A stretch of 64,000 nt of DNA from Variovorax sp. RA8 (GCF_901827175.1 NZ_LR594662.1:5084001-5148000); one strand, 5' to 3'. Counted from the stretch's first letter, positions 45,013 through 58,619 are shown. Program-made: numbers and translations. The notes: generated by a model from the sequence alone, not told the origin.

Positions 45013-45076
45013 ACACGAAGGGATGAGCGTGGGGGTGGTGCATCTCGGGAATTGTGGCATCCCGGACAATAGGCCC

Positions 45077-46045
45077 ATGCCCGTGCCGCCCTCTGCCTCC
45101 CATCTGCTCATTCCTTTCGCCGGCCGCGGCACGCCGGCCTGCCGCGCAGCGATACGCAGCCTGCGGCTGCCCAGGCTCGAAAGCCTGCTCTCCCGCCTCG
45201 CGCTCGTGCACGAAGACGTGCAGGACGAGAGCACCCTCTCCCCTCCGCACGAGCGCGCCCTGGCCGCGGCGCTCGGCATTGCGGCGCCCGACGGCCAGAT
45301 CCCCTGGGCCGCGCTGGAAGCACGCCGCGCCGGCCTCGATGGCGCCGGCGAGGACGGCAGTTGGGGCATCGCCACCCTGTGCCACTGGCAGGTGGGCATC
45401 GACGACGTGGTCCTCGGCGATCCGGGCGCGATCCGCATCGACGCGGCCGAGTCGGCAGCCCTGCTGGCGATCGCACGGCCCTACTTCGAGGAGGACGGCA
45501 TCGCGCTGCATGCCTCGGGCACGCCGAACCGCTGGCTGGCGCGGGGCCGGGTGTTCGACGGCCTGGCCACGGCCTCGATCGACCGCGCGATCGGGCACCC
45601 CATCGCCCAATGGTCGCCGCTGTCCGACGGTGCCCGCCTCCTGCGGCGGCTGCAGAACGAAATGCAGATGCTGCTCTACACCGAGCGCGTCAATGACGAG
45701 CGCACCGCGCGCGGCGAGCCGCCGATCAATTCCTTCTGGCTCAGCGGCACGGGGCGGCTGCCAGCCGACGCCGCGCCGCCGGACGCCGGGCCGCAGGTGG
45801 CCGATGGTCTGCGCGAGGCTGCTCTTTGCGACGACGTCGCGGCCTGGGCGCAGGCCTGGGCTGCGCTCGACGAAGGGCCGGTTGCCGAACTGCTCGCCGC
45901 CTACAACGCAGGCGCCGAGGTGACGCTCACACTCTGCGGCGATCGCGGCGCGCAACGCTTCGGCGTGCAGCGGCGCGGCCTTGCGCAGTGGACCCGGTCC
46001 CTGTTCCAGCGCGCCAGCGCGCCGGCCGTGCTGGAGGCACTGTGA
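45077..46045 (+). CDS. Conserved hypothetical protein upstream of recJ
   Basis: Protein of 322 residues with no motif that I can tie to a function. It starts MPVPPSASHLLIPFAG and has a central block CHWQVGIDDVVLGDP. The block NEMQMLLYTERVNDERTARG is followed by PINSFWLSGTG, a pattern seen in an uncharacterised betaproteobacterial family that I recall next to recJ and sometimes labelled phosphoglycerate mutase. No signal peptide or membrane segment is seen. It is coupled to recJ (TGATG). Confidence 0.75.
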   Translation: MPVPPSASHLLIPFAGRGTPACRAAIRSLRLPRLESLLSRLALVHEDVQDESTLSPPHERALAAALGIAAPDGQIPWAALEARRAGLDGAGEDGSWGIATLCHWQVGIDDVVLGDPGAIRIDAAESAALLAIARPYFEEDGIALHASGTPNRWLARGRVFDGLATASIDRAIGHPIAQWSPLSDGARLLRRLQNEMQMLLYTERVNDERTARGEPPINSFWLSGTGRLPADAAPPDAGPQVADGLREAALCDDVAAWAQAWAALDEGPVAELLAAYNAGAEVTLTLCGDRGAQRFGVQRRGLAQWTRSLFQRASAPAVLEAL

Positions 46046-47763
46046 TGAAGATCGTGACCCGCGCCATCCCGCCGCGCAGTGCCTGGGCACTGGAACAGGC
46101 AGGCGTTCATCCGCTGCTGGCGCGGCTCTATGCTGCGCGCGGCGTGCAGACCCGTGAAGAGCTTGACGACGGCCTGGCGCGGCTGCTCGCGCCCGATGGC
46201 CTCCACGGCGCGCGCGAGGCCGCGGTGCTGCTGGCCGACGCGATCCGCGACGACAGGCGACTGTGCATCGTCGCCGACTACGACTGCGACGGCGCCACCG
46301 CCTGCGCCGTGGCCCTGCGCGGCCTGCGCCTGCTGGGCGCCCGGCATGTGAGCTACCTGGTGCCCGACCGCGTGATCGACGGCTACGGCCTGACGCCGCC
46401 GATCGCCGAGCGCGTGGCCGCCACCGGCGCCGACGTGCTGATCACGGTGGACAACGGCATCGCCAGCGTCGAAGGGGTGGCCGCTGCCAAGGCGCGCGGC
46501 CTCACGGTGCTGGTGACCGACCACCACCTGCCCGGCCCGGCGCTGCCCGCGGCCGATGTGCTGGTGAATCCCAACCAGCCCGACTGCGGCTTCGACAGCA
46601 AGAGCATCGCGGGGGTCGGCGTGATGTTCTACGTGCTGCTGGCGCTGCGTTCGGAGCTGCGCGCGCGCGGCGTGTTCGATCTGGCCACGCAACCGAAGCT
46701 CGATGCCCTGCTGCCGCTGGTCGCCCTGGGCACTGTGGCCGACGTGGTGAGGCTCGATGCCAACAACCGGCGCCTGGTCGCGCAGGGCCTGCGCCGCATC
46801 CGTGCGGGCGCCATGCCCGCCGGCCTGGCCGCCCTCTTCAAGGCCGCGGGCCGCAATGCGGCGGCGGCGACCACCTTCGACTTCGGCTTCGCGCTGGGGC
46901 CGCGCATCAACGCGGCCGGGCGCCTGGCCGACATGACGCTGGGCATCGAGTGCCTGACGACCGACGACAGCGCCCGCGCCGAGGAGCTGGCGCGTTTGCT
47001 CGACGGCATCAACCGCGAGCGGCGCGACATCGAGGGCGGCATGCGCGAACAGGCGCTGCTGCTCGCAGAGTCGCTGTTCGGCGACGACGGCGACGAGATG
47101 CCGCCCGCTGCGATCAGCGTCTTCGACGCGGAGTTCCATGAGGGCGTGGTCGGCATCGTGGCCTCGCGCATCAAGGACCGCTACCACCGCCCCACCTTCG
47201 TCTTCGCCGCCAGCGGCGCGCCGGGCAAGGAACACGAGCTCAAGGGCTCGGGCCGCTCGATCCCCGGCTTTCACCTGCGCGACGCGCTGGACCTGGTGGC
47301 CAAGCGCCATCCCGGCGTGCTGCTGCGCTTCGGCGGCCATGCGATGGCGGCCGGCTGCACCGTGGCCCGGGAACACTTCGAGACCTTCGAACGTGCGCTC
47401 GCGCAGGTCGCCGCCGAGCGGCTCGATGCCGCCGCGCTGATGCGCCGCCTGGACACCGACGGCCCGCTCGCGCCCGAGTACCTGCGCGTGGACCTGGTCG
47501 ACACGCTGCACCGCGAGGTCTGGGGCCAGGGCTTCGCGCCGCCCACCTTCAGCGAGGAGGTGGAGGTCATCTCGCAGCGGCTGGTGGGCGAGAAGCATCT
47601 CGCGCTCAAGCTGCGGCACAAGGGTCAGCCGGTGGACGGCATCTGGTTCGGCCACACCGAGCCGCTGCCGCCGCGCGTCGTGATCGCCTTCCGGCTGGAT
47701 GCGGACGAATGGCAGGGCGTGCGGCGCGTGCGCTTTCTGGTGGAGGGAGCGGAGATCCCATGA
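46045..47763 (+). CDS. recJ: Single-stranded-DNA-specific exonuclease RecJ
   Basis: 5'-3' ssDNA exonuclease of 572 residues acting in RecF-pathway recombination and mismatch repair. DHH-superfamily motifs are visible: VADYDCDGATACAVALRGLR (motif I), LITVDNGIASVEG, VTDHHLPG (the DHH), and the DHHA1 part with GGHAMAAGCTV. The length is normal. Its start shares one base with the upstream stop (TGATG), and its stop overlaps the NUDIX start (ATGA). Confidence 0.97.
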   Translation: MKIVTRAIPPRSAWALEQAGVHPLLARLYAARGVQTREELDDGLARLLAPDGLHGAREAAVLLADAIRDDRRLCIVADYDCDGATACAVALRGLRLLGARHVSYLVPDRVIDGYGLTPPIAERVAATGADVLITVDNGIASVEGVAAAKARGLTVLVTDHHLPGPALPAADVLVNPNQPDCGFDSKSIAGVGVMFYVLLALRSELRARGVFDLATQPKLDALLPLVALGTVADVVRLDANNRRLVAQGLRRIRAGAMPAGLAALFKAAGRNAAAATTFDFGFALGPRINAAGRLADMTLGIECLTTDDSARAEELARLLDGINRERRDIEGGMREQALLLAESLFGDDGDEMPPAAISVFDAEFHEGVVGIVASRIKDRYHRPTFVFAASGAPGKEHELKGSGRSIPGFHLRDALDLVAKRHPGVLLRFGGHAMAAGCTVAREHFETFERALAQVAAERLDAAALMRRLDTDGPLAPEYLRVDLVDTLHREVWGQGFAPPTFSEEVEVISQRLVGEKHLALKLRHKGQPVDGIWFGHTEPLPPRVVIAFRLDADEWQGVRRVRFLVEGAEIP

Positions 47764-48638
47764 ACACTGCCGTGACCGAGACGCCGATTCCCATCCGTCC
47801 AGCCGCCACCGTGCTCATCTGCCGCGACGGCGCGGCCGGGCCCGAGGTGCTGATGATCCAGCGCCATGCGCTGTCTGACGTGCATGGCGGCTCCTACGTG
47901 TTTCCCGGCGGCAAGGTGGATGCGGCGGACGCGCGGCTCGACGCGGCGGCTCATCTCGACCAGCCGCCGGAGCGCCTGCACGCGCTGCTCGCCGACCCGG
48001 ACATCGACGCCGCCACGGCGGCGGCGATCCACGTCGCCGCCGTGCGCGAGGTCTTCGAGGAATGCGGGCTGCTGCTCGCCGAGGGCCTCGACCGCCCGGG
48101 CGCACTGCAGGCCGTCGCGCTGAGTGGGCAGGGCATGGACTTCAATGACATGCTCGGCCGCCTCGGCCTGCGCGTGGCGACCCGCGCGATGCGGCCCTGG
48201 TCGCGCTGGATCACGCCGCTGCAGGCCCTGCACTCGCCCGGCAAGCGCTTCGACACGCGCTTCTTCATCGCCCGAGCGCCCGCCGGCCAGGAGCCGCTGC
48301 ATGACGCGCACGAAGCCGTGCTCTGCGCCTGGCTGCGTCCGCGCGAAGCGCTCGAGCGCTACTGGCGCGGCGAGATCGCGCTGGCAGCGCCGCAGATCAT
48401 GAGCCTCGCCCACCTGGGCCGCCACGCCAGCATCGACTCGATGATGACCGAGGCGGAAGGCCGCGCCCCCTGCCTCGTGCGCCCGCTGACCTTCGAGATC
48501 GACGGCTACCGCGCCACCGCCTATCCCGGCGACCCGCTGCACCCGGAGCGCGCGCGCGTGATGCCGGGCCCGCTGCGCCTGATGCTACGCGGCAAGCGAC
48601 TGGAGCCGCCCGGCGGCTTCGACGACCTGTGGCAATAG
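47760..48638 (+). CDS. NUDIX hydrolase (NUDT19-like, long)
   Basis: Protein of 292 residues. The NUDIX box is split by an insertion: YVFPGGKVDAADARLD at residues ~42-57 and HVAAVREVFEECGLLLAEG at ~96-115. This extended arrangement is typical of NUDT19/acyl-CoA diphosphatase-like members. It cleaves a nucleoside-diphosphate-linked substrate; acyl-CoA is one possibility. It is coupled to recJ by an ATGA overlap. Confidence 0.88.
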   Translation: MNTAVTETPIPIRPAATVLICRDGAAGPEVLMIQRHALSDVHGGSYVFPGGKVDAADARLDAAAHLDQPPERLHALLADPDIDAATAAAIHVAAVREVFEECGLLLAEGLDRPGALQAVALSGQGMDFNDMLGRLGLRVATRAMRPWSRWITPLQALHSPGKRFDTRFFIARAPAGQEPLHDAHEAVLCAWLRPREALERYWRGEIALAAPQIMSLAHLGRHASIDSMMTEAEGRAPCLVRPLTFEIDGYRATAYPGDPLHPERARVMPGPLRLMLRGKRLEPPGGFDDLWQ

Positions 48639-48698
48639 GCCGCGGCCGCCGCTCACTGCATCACTCGCCTGCTTTTGTTGCCGCCCCGGACATATTTC

Positions 48699-49304
48699 AT
48701 GGAATTCCTCACCCTGGCGGCCGTGCTCCTGCTCGCCGTCTACTTGCTGAAAACCCGCGAGCAGAAGAAGCGCATCATGCTGCTCGCCGGCCACCTCGGT
48801 CGCTACGAGATCGAGACGCTGATGGAGAACCTGACCGAGGGCTACCTGCGCTGCCTCGGCGAGAACGATCCGGCGCGGCGCGAGCAGATCTGGAAACTGC
48901 TCGACACGACCGAGCAGACGCTCGCCGGACAGTTCCAGCGCTTCGCCGCCGATTTCGCGCGGGTCGCGGATGCCGATGCGCGCGTGAGCACGCTGCCGCT
49001 GGCCCTGCCCTTCGCCCAGCGCCTGTTTCCGGCGCACAGCTTCGACATGCGCCGCGCCCTGGCGATCCACGCCCGCGGGATCGCCGATGCGGCGGCCAAC
49101 ACCCTGCAGCGCACGCCCCGGGACAAGGCCTACACCATGTCGGCGGAGCTCTTCCTGATGCAGCACACCTGCCACTGGTACTGCCGCTCCAGGGCGGTCG
49201 CATCGGCGCGCATGCTGGCGCGGCACAAGACGCCCCATGCGCAGTTGGTCGACTCGGTGGCACCGGCGACGCGGCGGGACTATCGGGCATTGGTCGGCGG
49301 CTGA
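48699..49304 (+). CDS. Hypothetical protein with N-terminal membrane anchor
   Basis: Unrecognised protein of 201 residues. It has one N-terminal hydrophobic segment (FLTLAAVLLLAVYLL) followed by a basic and then helical soluble domain (YEIETLMENLTEGYLRCLGE; FAQRLFPAHSFDMRRALAIH). The start at 48699 places this anchor at the very N-terminus. It follows the NUDIX gene by 60 bp on the same strand. No catalytic motif is visible. Confidence 0.75.
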   Translation: MEFLTLAAVLLLAVYLLKTREQKKRIMLLAGHLGRYEIETLMENLTEGYLRCLGENDPARREQIWKLLDTTEQTLAGQFQRFAADFARVADADARVSTLPLALPFAQRLFPAHSFDMRRALAIHARGIADAAANTLQRTPRDKAYTMSAELFLMQHTCHWYCRSRAVASARMLARHKTPHAQLVDSVAPATRRDYRALVGG

Positions 49305-49393
49305 TGTAGGGGGGGGTGGGTCAGGCCGGCGATGGTTATACGGCGCCGCCGAAATTTGCCAGTACAACCAGCGGCGCTGTGTCGCGGCAGATT

Positions 49394-50062
49394 TCAGCGC
49401 CCGAACTCGTGATTCAGCCCGACCGAGAAGCTGCGTACGCCGCTCGGCCCGGTGCGCGCCGCGCTGAGGTCGATGCTGATCACCGGAGTGATGCTGACGC
49501 GCGCCCCGACGCGCGAGGTCCAGAGGCCAAAGGCGCGGTTGCGTTCCGCGATCAGTGACACCGTGTCGTTCAGCGCCCACTCGCCCGCCAGGCCGCCGCG
49601 GCCCGTGCGCGCGCCGCTGCCGGTGGACCAGTCGGCGCCCAGGTTGGCATGGACCATCAGGCTGTCGGTCGCGCGCCATGTCACCGGAACGACGAACTGC
49701 CCGCCGCTGCGCCCGCCCCGTCGCGGCAGCTGGGAGACGAAGCCCATCGAGACGGCAGCGCTCCAGCGGGCCTCGGGCGCCTGCCCGAAGAAAGTCCATT
49801 TGAGCTGCGGCCCGAGCGCGTGGACCGTATCACCCGGCACCGAGATCCGGTCGATGTTGAGTCCGAGCTCGACCGGCCCGACGCGGCAGGCCGGCCCCAG
49901 GTGCCACGCCGTGATGTGCTCGCTGCGCACGCGCGTGCCCCAGAACTCGTACTGGCACTGTCCCGCATCGAGCGTGCCTGCATCGTCCACGTCGAAGTGA
50001 CCGCCGGCCTGGGCGGTTGCTGCGGCCAGCCACAGAGAGACGGTCCACGCGCGTCGGATCAT
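49394..50062 (-). CDS. Putative outer-membrane beta-barrel protein
   Basis: Protein of 222 residues with a signal peptide (RRAWTVSLWLAAATAQA). It is a strand-rich mature chain of alternating hydrophobic residues with several Gly/aromatic turns, ending SFSVGLNHEFGR. A final Phe near the C-terminus and the alternation suggest a small beta-barrel. No family is recognised. It lies 50 bp downstream of the response-regulator gene on the same strand and could be co-transcribed. Confidence 0.65.
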   Translation of the reverse strand: MIRRAWTVSLWLAAATAQAGGHFDVDDAGTLDAGQCQYEFWGTRVRSEHITAWHLGPACRVGPVELGLNIDRISVPGDTVHALGPQLKWTFFGQAPEARWSAAVSMGFVSQLPRRGGRSGGQFVVPVTWRATDSLMVHANLGADWSTGSGARTGRGGLAGEWALNDTVSLIAERNRAFGLWTSRVGARVSITPVISIDLSAARTGPSGVRSFSVGLNHEFGR

Positions 50063-50112
50063 GGCCGCGAATTCTAGGTGCGGCCCGGGTCAGTTCATTC
50101 GCGCACAGACCC

Positions 50113-51125
<1,013 letters not shown>

Positions 51126-51129
<4 letters not shown>

Positions 51130-54100
51130 GGGGTGCTCCCCGCCGCGGTCAGTGCCCGGCTCATGGCCTCGAACTGGAACTGGCGCGCCAGTGCGCGCTG
51201 CGCGGTGGTCCAGGCCGCGCACTCGGGCTGGGCGGCATCGATGGCGTCGAGTTCGTTCATGATGCCGCGGAAGTAGCCCAGGCTGACCGCGTCGCCGAGC
51301 GCGCGCAGGCGCGCGGCAGCGGGCAGCGCGCCGGCGGGCTCGGCCGGCGCCGGCTGCGCCGCCGCGGCGCTGTCGGTCCACCGCAGCGCGAGCCGCCGCT
51401 CCAGCCAGTCGAGCAGTTCGCTGTGGCGCACGGGCTTGACGAAGAAGTCCTCGGGCGCGATGCCGACATCGTTGTCCAGCCGCTTGTCGAACGCGTTGGC
51501 CGAGACGATGGCGACCTGCGCATCGGCCAGGCCGAGCGCACGTGCGCGGCGGATGGTCTCCCAGCCGTCGATGCCGGGCATCGCCAGGTCCACGAACATG
51601 GCATGCGGATGCCAGCCGGCCGCCACCAGGTCGAGCGCATCGTGGCCGCTGGCGGCTGTGCGCAGCTCGAAGCCCAGGGGCGCGAGCACCTGCACGAGCA
51701 GCTCGCGGTCGGCCTCTTCGTTGTCCACCACCAGCAGCCGCCGGCGTGGGCCTTCGTAGCCGCGGCGCGCACGCGGTGCCGGCGCCGCCGCGACGCGCCG
51801 GATGCCCGCGCCGCTCGTGTGATGCACGCGCGGCAGGAACATCCGCACCCGGAACAGCGAGCCCGCGCCCGGCGCGCTCTGCACCTTCATCTCGCCGCCC
51901 ATCAGGTCGATCAGCATCTTCGCGATGGTCAGGCCCAACCCCGCACCCGGCGCCGACGGGCCGGCGCTGGCCCCGCGTGCGAAGGGCTCGAAGATGCGGC
52001 CCAGTTCCTCGGACGACATGCCGGGGCCCGTGTCCTCGACCTCGATGGCCGCGAACTCGCGCGCATAGCGCAGGCGCAGCGCGACGCGCCCGCTGGCGGT
52101 GAACTTGATCGCGTTGCCCAGCAGGTTGATGAGGATCTGCCGCACGCGCTTCTCGTCGGCGCGCACCAGCTCGGGCAGATCGCCTTCGGGCTCGAAGCGG
52201 AAGGCCAGGCCCTTCTCGGCCGCCTGCAGCTCGAACATGTCGGCCAGCTCGACCATCAGCTCGGCGAACTGCATGGGCCGGGCATGCAGCGTGAGCTTGC
52301 CGGCCTCGATGTGGGCAATGTCCAGCGTACCTTCGATCAGCGACAGCAGGTGCTCGCCGCCGCGCTTGATCACCGCCACCGCCTGCCGCCGGTGCGGCGG
52401 CACGGCCGCGTCCTCGCCCATGAGCTGCGCATAGCCGAGGATGCTGTTGAGCGGCGTGCGCAGCTCGTGGCTGATGGCGCTGATGTAGCGGCTCTTGGCC
52501 TGGTTGGCCTGGTCCGCCTGCTCGCGTGACTGCTCGGCCGTCTGCTTGGCGGCCTGCAGCGCGCGGTCGGTTTCGCGGTGCAGCTCGATCTCGCGCATCA
52601 GCAGGTGCGTCTGGCGGTTCGATTCCTCCTGCGCCACCTTGCGGCTCTGGTGCGCCAGCACCAGCCACCAGGCGACGATGCCGGCGATCAGCATCAGCGC
52701 CATGTAGGCCTTGAGGAAGCCGGAGCGCAGCGAGGTGGTGGCCTGTGCCATGTCGGCCAGCGCACTCTCGCCGATGCTCCGCAGTTCCTGCTGGTAGAGC
52801 ACGCCGAACACTGCGGCGAGCAAGGGCACCACGATCAGCATCAGAAGCAGGAAATGCCCCAGCCCGGTGTCGAGGTACGGCCAGACGCGGCGCGGCAGCA
52901 GCCAGCGCAGGGCGCCCGACCATTGCGCCGACAGGCTCGCCTCGGGCTTGCACAGGTCGCCGCAGCGCGCATCGAGCGTGCAGCACAGCGAGCAGATCGC
53001 ACCCTGGTAGGCCGGGCAGTGCGCCATGTCGGGGCCTTCGTAGTCGCGCTCGCAGATCACGCAGCGCTGCGTGCTCAGGCGCCGGTAGCTGCCGACGTCC
53101 GGTTCGACGCGGGCCCATCGCACCGCGCGCTGCCCGAGGGCCGGCGTGAACGGGGCGGCGCCGTCTGCGTCCGATACGCGTGCGATGTAGTACTTGCCGC
53201 GCGTGGCCCAGGCGATCAGCGGCGCGGCGGCGAAGGCGGTGCCCAGCGCGATCAGCGCCGAGAAGGCCTGCGCGGTCCGGCCGAAGGCGCCCAGGTGCGC
53301 GCTGATGGACAGGGCCGAGGCCAGCGCCATCGCGCCCACGCCCACCGGGTTGATGTCCCACAGGTGCGCGCGCTTGAACTCGATGCCCGGCGGCGACAGC
53401 CCCAGCGGCTTGTTGACCACGAGGTCGGCCACCACGGCCATCATCCAGGCGATGGCAATGTTGGCGTAGAGGCCCAGCACATCGCCCAGGGCCTCGAACA
53501 CGTTCATCTCCATCAGCATGAACGCGATCAGCGCGTTGAACACCACCCACACGACGCGGCCCGGATGGCTGTGGGTGACGCGCGAGAAGAAGTTGCTCCA
53601 GGCCAGCGAGCCGGCATAGGCATTGGTGACGTTGATCTTGAGCTGCGAGATCACCACGAACAGCGCCGTGGCCGCCACCGCCCAGCCGTACTGCGGGAAC
53701 ACGTACTCGTAGGCCGCAAGGTACATCTGGTTCGGGTCCACCGCCCGCTCGGGCGGCACCATGTGGCCGATGGCAAGGTAGGCCAGCAGCGCCCCGCCCA
53801 GCATCTTGAGCACGCCCAGCACCACCCAGCCCGGTCCGCCCGCCAGCACGCCGGCCCACCAGCGGCCGCGGTTGGCAGCGGTGCGCACGGGCATGAAGCG
53901 AAGGTAGTCGGCCTGCTCGCCCATCTGGGTGATGAGCGCGATGCCGACCGTGAGTGCAGCACCGAAGAGGTGCAGATCAAAACCGATCTCGCCCGTCTTG
54001 ACGCCGTTGTAGTGCGTGATGCCCGAGAACGCACCAGGATCGCGCACCAATACATAGACAAAGGGCACCACCAGCATCACCAGCCAGATGGGTTGGGTCC

Positions 54101-54728
54101 AGACCTGCAACCGGCTGATGGCCGAGATGCCGTGGGTGACCAGCGGGATCACCACCAGCGCACAGACCAGGTAGCCCCAGGCTGCCGGGATGCCCAGCGC
54201 GAGCTCCAGCGCGTAGGCCATGACCGCCGCCTCGAGCGCGAAGAAGATGAAGGTGAAGGAGGCGTAGATCAGCGAGGTCAGCGTGGAGCCGATGTACCCG
54301 AAGCCGGCGCCGCGGGTGAGCAGGTCCATGTCGACGCCGTAGCGCGCGGCGTAGACGCTGATCGGCAAGCCGGCCAGGAAGATGATCAGCCCCGTGACGA
54401 GGATGGCCCAGGCCGCGTTGACGAAGCCATACTGCACCAGCAGCGTGGCGCCCACCGCCTCCAGGATCAGGAAGGAGGCCGCGCCGCCGAAGGCCGTGCT
54501 CGCCACGCGCCATTCCGACATGCGGCGAAAGCGCTGCGGCGTGAAGCGCAGCGCGTAGTCCTCCAGCGTTTCGCGCGCCACCCAGCTGTTGTAGTCGCGC
54601 CGGACCTTGACGATGCGCTGCGGCGCTTCGTCGCTGGCGAGCGGGGGAACGGCGGTCGAGTCCACGCCGGGCAAAGTGCAGGTTCCGTGCCATCGGCACG
54701 ACTGTTGCAATGCCCCTGGCTTGCCCAT
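51126..54728 (-). CDS. NCS1-type transporter fused to hybrid histidine kinase and receiver
   Basis: 1200-residue transporter-sensor. Residues ~40-535 are an NCS1 nucleobase/allantoin-type permease ([20 protein letters not shown], then about 12 membrane segments; [15 protein letters not shown] late). Residues ~556-594 form a Cys-rich knuckle ([27 protein letters not shown]). Two more membrane segments (~622-690), a coiled linker and a kinase follow: H-box [14 protein letters not shown] with His ~754, N-box LLGNAIKF, G-boxes EDTGPGMS and GAGLGLTIA. The receiver has Asp ~1047 in MFVDLAMPG. The ATG at 54728 has no clear ribosome site; a GTG at 54665 is an alternative. It is coupled to the response regulator. 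Confidence 0.92.
54693..54709 (+). promoter_or_regulatory. Sigma-54 (-24/-12) promoter of the urease operon
   Basis: TCGGCACGACTGTTGCA matches the sigma-54 consensus YTGGCACGRNNNTTGCW at every defined position except the second (C for T). The GG at 54695-54696 and GC at 54707-54708 have the correct spacing. The expected transcription start is near 54720, leaving about 45 bp to the ureA ATG. The site lies inside the 5' end of the divergent kinase gene. Sigma-54 control would agree with nitrogen regulation of urease; no confident NtrC site was found. Confidence 0.6.
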
Positions 54729-54764
54729 AATGACCCGCCCCGACGAAGCGATCCGACCCCGCCC

Positions 54765-55067
54765 ATGGAACTGACACCGCGCGAAAAAGACAAGCTCCTG
54801 ATCTTCACGGCCGCCCTGCTGGCAGAGCGGCGCCGGGCACGCGGGCTCAAGCTCAACTACCCGGAAGCCGTGGCACTGATCTCGGCCGCCGTGATGGAGG
54901 GCGCGCGCGACGGCAAGACCGTGGCCGCGCTGATGAGCGAGGGCCGCGGCATCCTGTCGCGCGCCGACGTGATGGAGGGCGTGGCCGAGATGATCCCGGA
55001 CATCCAGGTCGAGGCCACGTTCCCGGACGGCACCAAGCTCGTCACCGTCCACCAACCCATCGTCTGA
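54765..55067 (+). CDS. ureA: Urease gamma subunit
   Basis: Structural subunit of 100 residues ([58 protein letters not shown]). The length is standard. It is the first gene of the cluster in this window; ureD, which often precedes it, is missing here. It has only 36 bp to the possible start of the divergent kinase gene. Confidence 0.97.
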   Translation: MELTPREKDKLLIFTAALLAERRRARGLKLNYPEAVALISAAVMEGARDGKTVAALMSEGRGILSRADVMEGVAEMIPDIQVEATFPDGTKLVTVHQPIV

Positions 55068-55091
55068 ACGACAAGACAACAAGAGCACACC

Positions 55092-55694
55092 ATGACCCTG
55101 CGCCTTCTTCGCCAAGCCCCCCTGCTCCTGATCGCCGCGTTGCCGCTGGCCGCGGCCGCCCACACCGGCGCCGATGCCGGCCTGCACCACGGCCTGGCCG
55201 CGGGCTTCCTGCATCCGCTGACCGGGCCGGATCACCTGGCCGCGATGGTGGCGGTTGGCCTGTGGAGCGCCCTCACCGCGCGCCGTGCCTGGCCCGATCT
55301 GCTGTGGGCGCCGCTGGGCTTCGCGCTGATGCTGCTGGCCGGTGCGATGCTGGGCCTGGCGGGTGCTCGGCTGCCGGCGGTGGAGCCCATGATCGCGGCC
55401 TCGCTGCTGGTGCTGGGACTGTTGGTCTTCACGCGGCGCCGACTGCCGGCGCTCGCCGCTGCGGCGCTGGTCGGCCTGTTCGCGCTGTTCCACGGCGTCG
55501 CGCACGGGCAGGAGTTGGCCGTCGAAGCGGGGGCCGCACTCACGCTGGCCGGCATGCTGGCCGCGACGCTGCTGTTGCATGCCGCGGGAATAACGGTCGG
55601 CTGGGCACTGCGCCGCGGCCATCGCTGGCTGCCGCGCCTGACGGGCGCAGCGGTCGCGATCTTCGGCATTGCCCTGCTCGGCGGCCTCGCATGA
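55092..55694 (+). CDS. ureJ: HupE/UreJ-family nickel transporter
   Basis: Membrane protein of 200 residues with a signal peptide-like first segment ending AAAAHTG and about six hydrophobic segments. The His-rich [19 protein letters not shown] and [11 protein letters not shown] blocks are the metal-binding signatures of HupE/UreJ. It probably imports nickel for urease. It sits between ureA and ureB, as in other Comamonadaceae clusters, and overlaps ureB (ATGA). Confidence 0.93.
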   Translation: MTLRLLRQAPLLLIAALPLAAAAHTGADAGLHHGLAAGFLHPLTGPDHLAAMVAVGLWSALTARRAWPDLLWAPLGFALMLLAGAMLGLAGARLPAVEPMIAASLLVLGLLVFTRRRLPALAAAALVGLFALFHGVAHGQELAVEAGAALTLAGMLAATLLLHAAGITVGWALRRGHRWLPRLTGAAVAIFGIALLGGLA

Positions 55695-55996
55695 TCCCCG
55701 GGGAACTCATCACCGACGAGGGCGACCATGCGCTCAACCCGGGCCGCCGCGCGCTGACGCTGGTGGTGCGCAACGCCGCCGACCGGCCCATCCAGGTCGG
55801 CTCCCACTACCACTTCGCCGAGACCAACGGCGCGCTGGACTTCGACCGCGAGGCCGCGCGCGGCATGCGGCTGAACATCGCCTCGGGCACCGCGGTGCGC
55901 TTCGAGCCGGGGCAGCAGCGCACGGTCGAGCTGGTGGACTTCGCCGGCGACCGGGTGGTCTACGGCTTTCGCGGACTGGTTCAAGGAAAGCTCTGA
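55691..55996 (+). CDS. ureB: Urease beta subunit
   Basis: Structural subunit of 101 residues. It begins [19 protein letters not shown] and contains [18 protein letters not shown] and [16 protein letters not shown], all characteristic. The start overlaps the ureJ stop, and ureC starts 2 bp after its stop. Confidence 0.97.
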   Translation: MIPGELITDEGDHALNPGRRALTLVVRNAADRPIQVGSHYHFAETNGALDFDREAARGMRLNIASGTAVRFEPGQQRTVELVDFAGDRVVYGFRGLVQGKL

Positions 55997-55998
55997 GC

Positions 55999-57717
<1,719 letters not shown>

Positions 57718-58025
57718 GCGGCTCGCCGATGTCGCTCTGCGCCAGCGCTCGCAGCACCGCCCAGCGCTCCCGCCTGATCTCGCGGCCAATCTTCACCTGC
57801 TCCTCGAATTCGGCGCTTGGCGAGGAGAGAAGGTAGCCGTCGGCAGTTTCGGTCAGAAGCAGGTTGTCGCCCGCCTTCCAGTTTTGCCGAGCGAGCAGCG
57901 CGGCCGGAAGTATCAAGCCCACTGCGTCGCCCTCGGTCTGCGTCAACTGCAAAATAGCCATCGTCTTACCCTGTGATGGGCACCATTGTCTCAGTGGTCT
58001 CAGCACGAATTCTTCACCAGTTGAC

Positions 58026-58619
58026 ATGCTCACAGCCAACAAACTCATGCCCCAGGGCGGCGGCCTCGCGCCGGTGCTGCTCAAGCGCGCCGCCACCATC
58101 GAACTCGACTGGGACGTGCGCCAGAAAAGCCGCTTCGACACCACCGACTCGCAAGGCCGCCAGCTCGGCGTGTTCCTGCCGCGCGGCACGCTGGTGCGCG
58201 GCAGCGATGTGCTCGTGGCGGAGGACGGCTCGCTCATCAAGGTGATCGCGGCGAAGCAGCCGGTGCTGGTCATCACGCATTGCAGCGAGCACGGCACGCC
58301 CTTCGACCTCATGCGCGCGGCCTACCACCTGGGCAACCGGCATGTGCCCATCGAGCTCAAGCCCGACCATTTGAAAATCGAGCCCGACCACGTGCTGGCC
58401 GGCATGCTGCGATCGATGCACCTGATCGTGCGCGAGGCCGAGGAGGCCTTCGAACCCGAGGGCGGCGCCTATGGGGCGCAGGGCCACTCGCACGGTGCCG
58501 CGCCCGTGGGCCCGGTGCTGCATCCGGACGCCTACGCCGCGGCGCCCGCAAACGACCACGACCACGATCACCACGGCCATTCGCACGACCACGCGCATGG
58601 CCACGGCCACTCGCATTGA
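58026..58619 (+). CDS. ureE: Urease accessory nickel metallochaperone
   Basis: UreE of 197 residues. The N-terminal peptide-binding domain has [20 protein letters not shown] and [12 protein letters not shown]. The metal-binding domain has [12 protein letters not shown], where the interfacial nickel His lies. The extended C-terminal tail is a His/Asp-rich stretch ending HGHGHSH, a nickel store. It starts 308 bp after ureC because of the intervening antitoxin gene. No good ribosome site precedes the ATG. Confidence 0.95.
   Translation: MLTANKLMPQGGGLAPVLLKRAATIELDWDVRQKSRFDTTDSQGRQLGVFLPRGTLVRGSDVLVAEDGSLIKVIAAKQPVLVITHCSEHGTPFDLMRAAYHLGNRHVPIELKPDHLKIEPDHVLAGMLRSMHLIVREAEEAFEPEGGAYGAQGHSHGAAPVGPVLHPDAYAAAPANDHDHDHHGHSHDHAHGHGHSH

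Noticed and set aside
52578..54764. A long plus-strand open frame upstream of ureA in the same frame
   Set aside because: Only the last 100 codons match UreA; the rest is His/Gln/Arg-rich antisense of the transporter-kinase gene, so it is not a giant UreA fusion.
54729..55622. N-terminal extension of the transporter-kinase frame across ureA and ureJ
   Set aside because: The extra residues are antisense of conserved urease genes with Gln/Arg-rich text; the transporter domain begins after 54728.
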